Positions 17,116 through 26,202 of a stretch of DNA of 46,405 nt are shown here, in pieces (position 1 is the stretch's first letter; every line of letters begins with the position of its first letter). Both the position numbers and the translations under genes were made by a program. A model generated the notes under the pieces. That model searched no databases and had not been told where the DNA came from. It saw only the letters and a program-made list of their open reading frames with translations. This stretch comes from Clostridiaceae bacterium (GTDB lineage: Bacteria > Bacillota > Clostridia > Saccharofermentanales > DTU023). The stretch spans positions 1 through 46,405 of the forward strand of contig DUPV01000050.1 of assembly GCA_012838135.1 (NCBI GenBank), read 5' to 3'.

Positions 17116-18366
17116 TTACTGATGTTTAAAAAGCAGATGTTGGTCTGTATGATCTTGACGATAGTTCTTCAAAAACTCTGCCAATCTGCCGACTGCTTCT
17201 GTTAATACTTCTGCTTCAGGCAAAAATACTATACGGAAATGATCCGGTTCAACCCAATGGAATCCACCACCCCTAACCAATAAAACATGTTGTTCTCTTA
17301 GAAAATCAAAAACAAATCTCTCATCACTTGTAATACCAAAACGCTCAATGTCCAGTTTCGGAAAAACATAAAAAGCTGCCTGTGGGCGAACATAAGATAA
17401 ACCATCTACTTTATCCAATGCATTGCATACCGCTTCTCTTTGTTCATGTATTCTGCCACCGGGACTAATCATCGCTTTGGTTTCTTCCAGTGAAGTGAGA
17501 GCCGGCGGTACAGCAAGTTGAGCCGGAGTATTCGAACAAAGTCGCATTGACGATAACATATTCAAACCTTCAATATAACTTCTCACAGCAATTTTCGGAC
17601 CTGAAAGACACATCCAGCCGAGACGAAATCCTGCAATCAAATGAGATTTTGAAAGACCGTTTAGAGTAATGCAGAATAAATCAGGAGCTAATGCGGCAAT
17701 AGATGTATGTTTTATATCGTCCATTATCAAACGATCATATATTTCATCGGAAAAAATGATTAGTTTATGCTCACGAGCTAATTTAACAATTTCTAACAAA
17801 ATTTCTTCAGAATATACCACTCCGGTCGGATTATTCGGATTAATTACCACAATGGCCTTGGTTTTATCATTAATTTTGGCACGCATATCGGCAATATCCG
17901 GCTGCCAATTTGATTTTTCATCACAAATATAATGCCTAACCGTTCCGCCGGCTAAGGTTGCCATAGCTGTCCATAAAGGATAATCAGGTGCCGGGATTAA
18001 TATTTCATCGCCATCATCCAAAAGACCTTGCATGCAAATTTGGATTAATTCTGAAACACCATTACCGGTGTAAACATCGTCTGGTGTAACTCCTTCAATA
18101 CCCTTATTCAAACTATATTTGGCAATTGCTTCTCTGGCATCATATAAACCCTTGGAATCGGAATAGCCTTGAGCTTTTCTTAGACCATCAGCAACACCGT
18201 TCAAAACTTCTTGCGGTGCGTGAAAACCGAAAGCGCCCGGATTTCCGATATTCAATTTTAAAATTTTAATTCCTTCATTTTCCATGCGCATTGCTTCATC
18301 CAGCGCCGGTCCTCTTACATCATAAGCTACATTAAACAGCTTTGAAGATTTCTGAAAAGTTCTCAT
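17116..18366 (-). CDS. alaA: Alanine aminotransferase (AlaA type, glutamate-pyruvate transaminase)
   Basis: This PLP enzyme makes alanine from pyruvate and glutamate. The sequence is close to E. coli AlaA throughout: KSSKLFNVAYDVRGPALDEA, ILKLNIGNPGAFGFHAP, AQGYSDSKGLYDAREAI, DDVYTGNGVSELI, the NPNNPTGVVYS motif, FSDEIYDRL and LNGLSKSHLIAGFRLGWM, where the Lys of LSKSH holds PLP. I start at the ATG at 18366, preceded by GAGGAGG. A frame that opens at 18438 would run through the T-box antiterminator and terminator, so it is excluded; the product is 416 residues. The T-box upstream, with an apparent alanine codon, agrees with the enzyme's role in alanine supply. Confidence 0.93.
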   Translation of the reverse strand: MRTFQKSSKLFNVAYDVRGPALDEAMRMENEGIKILKLNIGNPGAFGFHAPQEVLNGVADGLRKAQGYSDSKGLYDAREAIAKYSLNKGIEGVTPDDVYTGNGVSELIQICMQGLLDDGDEILIPAPDYPLWTAMATLAGGTVRHYICDEKSNWQPDIADMRAKINDKTKAIVVINPNNPTGVVYSEEILLEIVKLAREHKLIIFSDEIYDRLIMDDIKHTSIAALAPDLFCITLNGLSKSHLIAGFRLGWMCLSGPKIAVRSYIEGLNMLSSMRLCSNTPAQLAVPPALTSLEETKAMISPGGRIHEQREAVCNALDKVDGLSYVRPQAAFYVFPKLDIERFGITSDERFVFDFLREQHVLLVRGGGFHWVEPDHFRIVFLPEAEVLTEAVGRLAEFLKNYRQDHTDQHLLFKHQ

Positions 18367-18380
18367 AAAAACCTCCTCTA

Positions 18381-18580
18381 AAATAAAAACGCCCAAACAG
18401 ATACTTCTGTTTAGGGCGAACATAGTCCGTGTTACCACCTAAATTCGATCTGCTTCACAGCTGACCGCACTCACTAAGTATTTTTATACTTTTTCCTTAT
18501 ATCGTCAGGACTTACGGCGGAGCTTACTTAGCTGATTGCTGTTCGGTCCGCGGCTCAAAGGCGGCTCGTTTCTGTCCGAA
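18381..18580 (-). ncRNA. T-box riboswitch, probably tRNA-Ala specific, controlling alaA
   Basis: On the minus strand the T-box core AGGTGGTAACACGG lies at plus 18427-18440. It is followed by an intrinsic terminator, CGCCCTAAACAG paired with CTGTTTGGGCG and then GTTTTTATTTT (plus 18381-18418). Upstream, Stem I closes with CGGAC (18574-18578) against GTCC (18508-18511), with an AGAAAC internal loop on its 5' side. The 3' side of the specifier loop reads CGCCGTAA, so GCC (alanine; plus 18516-18518) is the likely specifier. Uncharged tRNA-Ala would favour read-through into alaA. The exact specifier frame is inference; the T-box itself is clear. Confidence 0.9.
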
Positions 18581-18589
18581 TTATGCCAA

Positions 18590-18994
18590 ATAAGTTTTCA
18601 TTGTAACTTAATTTTAAATCATGTAGTCTAAAGTTAAATACTGAATTTTTCAATCTTAAACTTAATATTTAATCTAAAGTCAAGTTAAATTGATTTAACT
18701 TTCATTTCTATGCCTGAAAAACAATTCAATTATTCGGAAATCAACTTCTTCCTTCTCATTGCCTTAAATCATATTAAATTGTAAAACAACTATATCAAAT
18801 CAACCATCTCAATGCAAATTCACTTTTTCATCGATAATAGATTCTTAATAACAAGATCATTTTAACATTTAATTGCATTATTTTGCTTTCTAAATTCCGT
18901 TTTGCTAAAGTCTATTCTGTTCACAACCGATATTGTCACATTTTCAAAATAGACAACTTTGATTTAAAGCCCGGGATTGCAATTATTATCAAAA
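18590..18994. other. AT-rich intergenic region upstream of the alaA T-box
   Basis: No open frame with a ribosome site is visible. It contains a perfect palindrome with 9-base arms AAGTTAAAT and ATTTAACTT around TG (18682-18701). This overlaps a minus-strand TTGACT (18678-18683) that could be the -35 of the T-box transcript. The rest is low-complexity. Confidence 0.45.
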
Positions 18995-19510
18995 TCAGGG
19001 ATCTATAACTTCCACCGGAGTCGTAGTACCTGACGGATAATCAGGATTATCCGGTTTGATCGGATCAGAACCGGTTGGATTTTCATCAACGGGAACCTCA
19101 TAAATCTTGGGTAAAGTTGTGTCGTATTCTTGATGAACAATAATTTTGCTGTTAGGCAAATAACTAAAACGGTAAGTTTTTTGTTCAAAAATTTTCTCGC
19201 TCAATGGACTCAAAAGATAGATTTGATCATTAATGATCAAATTATTACCTTGTACTTCAATTTCCTCACTTTGTGCTTCAATCGTTTTCGTATTGCCCTG
19301 AATTAAGTTTATTAAATCCAATACCTTAGGTTGAGTATCAAGATATATAACAAAAATAAAAATAATAGTGATTAAGACCGGCAGTAAGAATGATATACCT
19401 ACTTTGTTTTGTCTGGTCCAATTGGCTTGCAATCTGTTGATTAACAATGCAAGCAAAGCAATTGCCAGTGTCAGACTGACACCTAATGAAAATAAGAAAT
19501 AAAAAGGCAC
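18995..19510 (-). CDS. Membrane protein of unknown function with extracytoplasmic Pro/Asp tail
   Basis: I do not recognise a family. The 171 residues begin with two hydrophobic segments, about residues 3-24 (FYFLFSLGVSLTLAIALLAL) and 38-58 (GISFLLPVLITIIFIFVIYL), separated by the short charged linker NRLQANWTRQNK. The rest, about 110 residues, should lie outside the membrane if both ends face outward. It ends in a low-complexity tail, NPTGSDPIKPDNPDYPSGTTTP. The start ATG follows an AGGAGCA-like site. It is about 250 bases downstream of ligA on the same strand, but the gap suggests a separate unit. Confidence 0.6.
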   Translation of the reverse strand: MPFYFLFSLGVSLTLAIALLALLINRLQANWTRQNKVGISFLLPVLITIIFIFVIYLDTQPKVLDLINLIQGNTKTIEAQSEEIEVQGNNLIINDQIYLLSPLSEKIFEQKTYRFSYLPNSKIIVHQEYDTTLPKIYEVPVDENPTGSDPIKPDNPDYPSGTTTPVEVIDP

Positions 19511-19764
19511 GTTTATGCTCCTGCTGCTAAATATTATAATTATAATACCATAATCTCATTATCTGAATAGTTCTGACTCAGGCAGTTTTTTTATTATTTC
19601 AATCATTTTAATATTTTTTGCCGGTAAGTTTTAAAATAAAATGAAATATATTTTCAATTTAACTTGTATTTCAAAGCTCATCATGCTGACTATTTAATTA
19701 TTTTAATACGATAATTACTAATTTTAATTTTGTTTATTTTAGCTGAACTTTTCAGATCATTCAC

Positions 19765-21846
<2,082 letters not shown>

Positions 21847-21932
21847 TCAAATTTTATCTTTAATCTTATCAAATCTTATCGGATAAGTTAAGAAAACAGA
21901 TCAGCATCACGTATATTTATAAGGAGTTCACA

Positions 21933-22082
21933 ATAGTCCGGTCGCATCTGCATTACAAGATACAAATTGATGGACAGTCAGTTGACCCTATAACTTATGA
22001 TCAGATTGTTTTTGATGAAATAATTTCTCTCACTAAAGTAAGTTTTTCATGGCTGCGAAAATGGTTGAATAATCCGAATTAA
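21933..22082 (+). CDS. Possible 49-residue small protein with a non-standard ATA start
   Basis: A clean ribosome site AAGGAG (21921-21926) is followed by six bases and then an open frame starting at ATA and ending at TAA (22080-22082). The product would contain HLHYKIQIDGQSVDPITYDQ and a Trp-rich end SFSWLRKWLNNPN, with a varied, protein-like composition. No ATG, GTG or TTG occurs in frame near the ribosome site. It lies between the divergent ligA start and the convergent pdaA-like stop. It could be a real gene with an AUA start, or one whose ATG has mutated. No family recognised. Confidence 0.3.
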   Translation: MVRSHLHYKIQIDGQSVDPITYDQIVFDEIISLTKVSFSWLRKWLNNPN

Positions 22083-22085
22083 TGA

Positions 22086-23330
22086 TTATTTTAATACTTC
22101 AAATCTATAACCCTGAGATATGGTTGATTTAATATATTGGTCCAGTATATCAACGTTGGTTTGAGATACAGAGTGTAAAAGGATTATCGAACCCGGTTCA
22201 TTATGTTCTAAAAGTCTCCTTAAAGAGTCCTCGGGGTCCGGTTGGTTATTTGTATCCCAGTCCCCATAACCATAGTTCCAAAAGGTGGTTTTATAGCCTA
22301 ATTCATGAGCGATTTTAAGAGATTCTACACTGTAGGAGCCTTCGGGAGGTCTCATTAAAGAGGTCTCGGGCTCCATTCCCAATACATTCCTATAGGTGTC
22401 TTCCCAGCCTAAAATATCTTCTTTAATCTCACTTGCTGACGATTTGCCTTGCGGAAGATGGTTAGCTGTATGATTAGACAGGTTATGACCTTCACTAATC
22501 ATTCTATTTGCTAATGCCGGATTATTTGAAAGATACGAAGAGGTTGTAAAGAATGCTGCCTTGACATTGTTAGCCAATAAAATGTCTAAGATCTGGCTTG
22601 TTAAATTTTGGTATTCGTAACCATTATCAAATGTCAGATAGATTATTTTTTCACTGACATTCAATTTGTATATGGCAGAATACTCCTGCATATAGGCTGA
22701 CTGATCAGGATATCCCCATGACCAGGCAAGACTTTGACTCATATCAGGTGTACTTATTTGTTCTTGACTCGAAGTTGGTTCTTGAGCCGAAGTTGGTTCT
22801 TTATCCGAAGTTGGTTCTTGATCCTGATTCACTTTTTTACTTAAAAGTTCATATTCTTCAAGACAAGTATATCGAGTCCAGCCACCCGGCGAATCCGCAT
22901 ATCTGCTTATATTAATGGCATCATTTGTCTTTTTAAAGACATAATAAACTCCTTGTTCATAAGTAGATGATTGTAAGTTATCATCCCTGGCATTATCTGA
23001 AGTCTCATAGACGGGGAAGCTGTTTTTAACGGATATTTTGTCTCCAATATTTAAATCGTATGCCCTTGTGTTTATTTCTTGTTTTTCAGTAACTTTTGAA
23101 CTTTCTTCTTCAGCGCTTGTTTTTATTGTTTCTTCTTGTTTGCTTTCTTGATTTTTAGAATATCCCGTATTTTCTTCTTTAGTAAAAGAAATTTTCGCTT
23201 CTTCTTGCTCACTTGCCCGGTCAACAGAGTCTTCCTGATGAGGATCTTCTCTATTTGATTGATCTCGACAAGCCACACAAAGTAACATATTAATAATTAA
23301 AAGAACTATTATAATTTTATTTTTCAACAT
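22086..23330 (-). CDS. PdaA-like peptidoglycan polysaccharide deacetylase, lipoprotein
   Basis: The N-terminus is a signal with a lipobox-like end (IINMLLCVAC, Cys21), then a Glu/Ser/Lys-rich stretch of about 70 residues. Residues 90-165 resemble an SH3-like wall-binding unit (NIGDKISVKNSFPVY ... GGWTRYTCLEEYE). An EPTS repeat linker follows, then a NodB deacetylase domain. Motifs are IYLTFDNGYEYQNLT, HNLSNHTANH, LMRPPEGSYS, FWNYGYGDWD and IILLHSVSQTN. The TFDNG variant (Asn in place of the second Asp) and the closing HSVSQTN follow PdaA of Bacillus, which forms muramic delta-lactam in spore cortex. So the substrate is probably peptidoglycan. The lipoprotein anchor and SH3-like part are unlike plain PdaA, so a vegetative role is possible. 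Confidence 0.85.
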   Translation of the reverse strand: MLKNKIIIVLLIINMLLCVACRDQSNREDPHQEDSVDRASEQEEAKISFTKEENTGYSKNQESKQEETIKTSAEEESSKVTEKQEINTRAYDLNIGDKISVKNSFPVYETSDNARDDNLQSSTYEQGVYYVFKKTNDAINISRYADSPGGWTRYTCLEEYELLSKKVNQDQEPTSDKEPTSAQEPTSSQEQISTPDMSQSLAWSWGYPDQSAYMQEYSAIYKLNVSEKIIYLTFDNGYEYQNLTSQILDILLANNVKAAFFTTSSYLSNNPALANRMISEGHNLSNHTANHLPQGKSSASEIKEDILGWEDTYRNVLGMEPETSLMRPPEGSYSVESLKIAHELGYKTTFWNYGYGDWDTNNQPDPEDSLRRLLEHNEPGSIILLHSVSQTNVDILDQYIKSTISQGYRFEVLK

Positions 23331-23606
23331 AGAGATTTATTCACTTCCTTCCTGTAGTATCAGGATCCCCGATAACACTTAATCAACAGTATTGTTATCC
23401 CGGGATATTTGTTAAGAACCCTTACTGATCTTTTGTTTTTTATCAGCAACTTCCATTTTTACAACTCACCTGATTTAAACAAATACATAAATTCTTTGTC
23501 TAAACCTATATTATTTAAATAATAAAAAGTTTTATTAAAGTTTACAATACAGAGAATCACATTTAAAAAATGCTCCTGAGAGTATTATGATGAAAATAAT
23601 ATTTTA
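23331..23606. other. Intergenic region between pdaA-like gene and ECF sigma operon
   Basis: It contains the leader of the minus-strand deacetylase gene, with AGGAAGGAAG before its ATG. In that leader GATAACA and TGTTATC (about 23370-23403) can pair, with flanking CCC/GGG; no U-run follows, so a structured leader is more likely than a terminator. The remainder is AT-rich and I see no gene. Confidence 0.4.
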
Positions 23607-23635
23607 TGTAACCTAAGATAATAAAAATCCGCTAT
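23607..23635 (+). promoter_or_regulatory. Candidate ECF-type autoregulatory promoter
   Basis: TGTAACC (23607-23613), 16 bases, then CGCTAT (23630-23635). ECF promoters share an AAC core in the -35 and a CGT-like -10 about 16 bases later, and ECF operons usually control themselves. The ribosome site GGAAGGAGG and the TTG start of the sigma gene follow about 50 bases downstream. Assignment is by pattern only. Confidence 0.45.
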
Positions 23636-23687
23636 ATAGGGTGAAGGCCTTAATAACATAATAAGATGTCGGAAGGAGGAAATCAGA

Positions 23688-24248
23688 TTGGACGATTCAA
23701 AAATTGTAGAGCTCTATTTATCCAGAAACGAATCCGCCATCTCTCAGACGGCACAGAAATACGGAACCAGGATCCGGCGGATTGCAAACAGGATTCTTGG
23801 TAATCAAGAGTCAGCTGAAGAATGTGAAAATGATACCTACCTTGAAGCCTGGAACCGAATACCGCCGCATGAGCCAAGGACATACCTCTTTGCTTTTCTC
23901 GGGAAAATCATACGGCATATTGCTATAGATATATGCAGAAGAAATTCTGCACAGAAAAGACAAGCTCTGTTTGTTGAACTTACACAGGAAATGCAAGAAT
24001 GTATTCCCGGAAAAAGCTATGTTGTGGAGGAAATTGAAGCCGGTGTCTTAAGCGAAATCATCAATGCTTTTCTGGATACTTGTTCAGAAGAACAGCGAAA
24101 TGTATTCGTCAGAAGATACTGGTTTTTTGATACGATTTCTGAAATCTGTAATAGATATGGCTATTCCCAAAGTAAAGTCAAAGTCATGCTGTTTCGTATC
24201 AGAAAAAGACTGAGGACACATTTGGAAAAGGAAGGTTATGCGCTATGA
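23688..24248 (+). CDS. ECF-type RNA polymerase sigma factor
   Basis: This 186-residue sigma-70 family protein has region 2 in the first 85 residues (AQKYGTRIRRIANRILGNQESAEECENDTYLEAWNRI, residues 22-58) and region 4 in the last 65 (CSEEQRNVFVRRYWFFDTI, then a helix-turn-helix ending SKVKVMLFRIRKRLRTHLE). Regions 1 and 3 are missing, as in ECF factors. The start is TTG at 23688, 8 bases after a strong GGAAGGAGG; no ATG is suitably placed. The stop overlaps the ATG of the next gene (ATGA), so the factor and its probable membrane anti-sigma are translated together. The inducing signal is unknown. Confidence 0.88.
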   Translation: MDDSKIVELYLSRNESAISQTAQKYGTRIRRIANRILGNQESAEECENDTYLEAWNRIPPHEPRTYLFAFLGKIIRHIAIDICRRNSAQKRQALFVELTQEMQECIPGKSYVVEEIEAGVLSEIINAFLDTCSEEQRNVFVRRYWFFDTISEICNRYGYSQSKVKVMLFRIRKRLRTHLEKEGYAL

Positions 24249-25417
24249 AAGATTATGAACTTTTAGATGCCATTGGCGGCATCAATCCTGAATATATTGA
24301 CTCAGCAGAAAAAAGCATAAGAAAGGACAAAAAACATATTTGGAAAAAACTCCTTCCGATTGCCGCTTGTCTGTGCCTCGTAATGAGTGCTGTAATACTG
24401 CCATCGATCTTTGGCGGTAATGATGTTAATCCCGAAAAATATAAATACCATATCTCCGGAGCTGAGATGGCTATGGAGTGGCCGTGGGAATACATGACTA
24501 TTGCCGAAAAGTACACTACCGTTAAGTTTAACGACAAGGAGTATGGTATCAAATTATCAAACCCTGTTGGCGAGAATGTACTTGGAGATCCGCTTGGTTC
24601 ATGTGAAGCAACAGGTGTTGATTCATATACCAACAAGAAATATACCGAGACTTTTAAGGTTTATAGAATTAATGGTGTATCTGAAGATAGACTTATTGCG
24701 GCAGGTACCGAAGGAGAGTTTTATGTTTACATGCAGAATGACATCTCAAAACCGGCTACTTTCGGAGATGTTTGGGACCTCTATGGCTTGGATCAGAACT
24801 TGACATTTAATCATTTCACGATTTATGAGGGATACGATGACAAAGGTGAGTTCGAGCTAACTGATGATGCGTATATCGGGGAAATCCTCAGCGAATGCGG
24901 AGATGCAGCTTTGTATGATAAAACAGATTCCTTTGAACGAAGTGACCGTAACTATCTGACCTTTACTGCAACATCTGAAGCTCTGGGCGCATATAAGCTG
25001 GCTGTCTATATCTCTGAGGATGGATATTTTGCAACCAATCTTTTCAGTTACAGCCATATATATTACATCGGCAAGGATGCTGCAGGAAAGATCATCAATT
25101 ATGCAAAAAACAACTCTGAAAAAGCTGAGTCCATTCCGTACGAATTAATGGTATCCGGTATACTAACAGAGATTGACGATGACTACGTATTGATTGATGA
25201 CAGTGCTCTCTGTAACGACGCAGAGGACGGAACGGTATATAAGATCTACACCGACGATATCAGAATCAGAAGATGTGTAGAGTTTGGCGGTATTAAAGTC
25301 GGAGACGCAGTTATCGTAAAATATAACGGTAAAATCTCTGAAAAAAATGAAGTCAACGGAGCATATTCAATGTACACGGGAACGCTTGTTGACGGAGGCC
25401 TTCAAATTCCGGAATAA
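24245..25417 (+). CDS. Membrane protein, probable anti-sigma factor of the ECF pair
   Basis: Residues 1-31 form a short charged cytoplasmic part (YELLDAIGGINPEYIDSAEK). One transmembrane helix follows at about 33-55 (KLLPIAACLCLVMSAVILPS). The remaining 330 residues are outside the cell and rich in Asp, Glu and Tyr, with no cysteine cluster or known enzyme motif. The start overlaps the sigma stop by 4 bases. This gene order and topology is typical of clostridial ECF/anti-sigma pairs in which the short N-terminus binds sigma and the outer domain senses. No zinc-binding HxxxCxxC motif is visible, so it is not of the ZAS class. The role is inferred from position and topology. Confidence 0.7.
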   Translation: MKDYELLDAIGGINPEYIDSAEKSIRKDKKHIWKKLLPIAACLCLVMSAVILPSIFGGNDVNPEKYKYHISGAEMAMEWPWEYMTIAEKYTTVKFNDKEYGIKLSNPVGENVLGDPLGSCEATGVDSYTNKKYTETFKVYRINGVSEDRLIAAGTEGEFYVYMQNDISKPATFGDVWDLYGLDQNLTFNHFTIYEGYDDKGEFELTDDAYIGEILSECGDAALYDKTDSFERSDRNYLTFTATSEALGAYKLAVYISEDGYFATNLFSYSHIYYIGKDAAGKIINYAKNNSEKAESIPYELMVSGILTEIDDDYVLIDDSALCNDAEDGTVYKIYTDDIRIRRCVEFGGIKVGDAVIVKYNGKISEKNEVNGAYSMYTGTLVDGGLQIPE

Positions 25418-25483
25418 TCCAAATTTGTTTTGTACTCTGAAAGAAATGTATGCCATTTTGCATATTTACATTGATCACATTAT

Positions 25484-25636
25484 TTACAATTGGTTTTCCC
25501 AGTCTCGACGACCATATATATCATCCACCAGAGAATAAGCAGCAGATGGATTTTCCAATTGCAGACTGATATAGTCAACAATTTGGTTTAAGTCTTTTTC
25601 AAAAAGAGAAAGAAATCGCAATTTATAGTTTTTCAT
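25484..25636 (-). pseudogene. RelE/ParE-family toxin with an internal deletion
   Basis: The frame starts 14 bases inside the antitoxin gene, as in intact pairs. It encodes 50 residues: the N-terminus KNYKLRFLSLFEKDLNQIVD and ENPSAAYSLVDDI is a normal RelE/ParE beginning, but it passes directly to YGRRDWENQL and stop. YGRRD(Y/W) is the usual C-terminal end of these toxins, which are about 95-110 residues. So about 50 central residues, including the core beta sheet, are missing while the reading frame is kept. The protein should not be toxic. I infer an in-frame deletion. Confidence 0.75.
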
Positions 25637-25892
25637 ATTCTTTGATACGTTCTTTTACTCGACCAAAAACTTCATCCGCTGTGTAGCGTTCTGTTGTCGT
25701 TGCTGCCATGCGATCAGCTTCATCAAGTTTTGCTTCAACATCTTCGGTCAGAGCCGTATACTGTTCTAAACTCATGACAACCATAGTTCCATAGCCGTTT
25801 TTTGTTAAGTAAACCGGCGTACCTTCTTTAACCGTTTTTTCGATTTCTGTGAACCGATTGCGTAAATCTGATACAGGACGAATTACAATCAT
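25623..25892 (-). CDS. Phd/YefM-family antitoxin
   Basis: The 89-residue protein opens IVIRPVSDLRNRFTEIEKTV and continues EGTPVYLTKNGYGTMVVMSLEQY. This is the Phd/YefM DNA-binding fold that also represses its own promoter. The acidic, flexible C-terminal half (VEAKLDEADRM, YTADEVFGRVKERIKEYEKL) would wrap the toxin. I start at the ATG at 25892, eight bases after GGGAGG, and not at an in-frame GTG three codons earlier. The toxin gene that overlaps its 3' end is internally deleted, so this antitoxin may persist only as a regulator or as protection against related toxins. A frameshifted XRE gene lies directly upstream, ending at its start codon. Confidence 0.88.
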   Translation of the reverse strand: MIVIRPVSDLRNRFTEIEKTVKEGTPVYLTKNGYGTMVVMSLEQYTALTEDVEAKLDEADRMAATTTERYTADEVFGRVKERIKEYEKL

Positions 25893-26167
25893 TAAATCCA
25901 CCTCCCATTTGGCATAATTTTATCAAAATTACGCCATTTATACAATTCTTTGATCTCAGGAATGCAATCCGCGATATCGCCGATATTACACTTCAAGTAT
26001 TTGCAAATCCGTGCTACGATTACCATATTGACCGGCTCATTATGGCTTAACCAAGACAACGTAGCAGGGCGAAACCTGCCTCATCACGGAGTTTGGATTT
26101 GTTGATTCCACGTTCTGCAATCTGTTTCCAGAGCTTTTGATAAAAGTCTGAATTTATTTCTCCGTGG
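25892..26167 (-). pseudogene. Frameshifted XRE-family (Cro/CI-like) helix-turn-helix regulator
   Basis: In one minus-strand frame the DNA encodes FYQKLWKQIAERGINKSK and LRDEAGFA. It then shifts to a second frame that reads ATLSWLSHNEPVNMVIVARI, then CKYLKCNIGDIADCIPE and KWRNFDKIMPNGRWI and stop. Joined, these form a typical small HTH regulator (HTH_26 type). The shift lies near 26062-26070, where GCCCTGCT would read correctly as GCCCCTGCT: one missing C. No good start codon is visible either; ATT stands where an ATG would be expected after GGAG. Its stop overlaps the antitoxin start. Confidence 0.75.
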
Positions 26168-26202
26168 CTATATACATTTTAACTATCTACAATAACCAAT
26201 AA

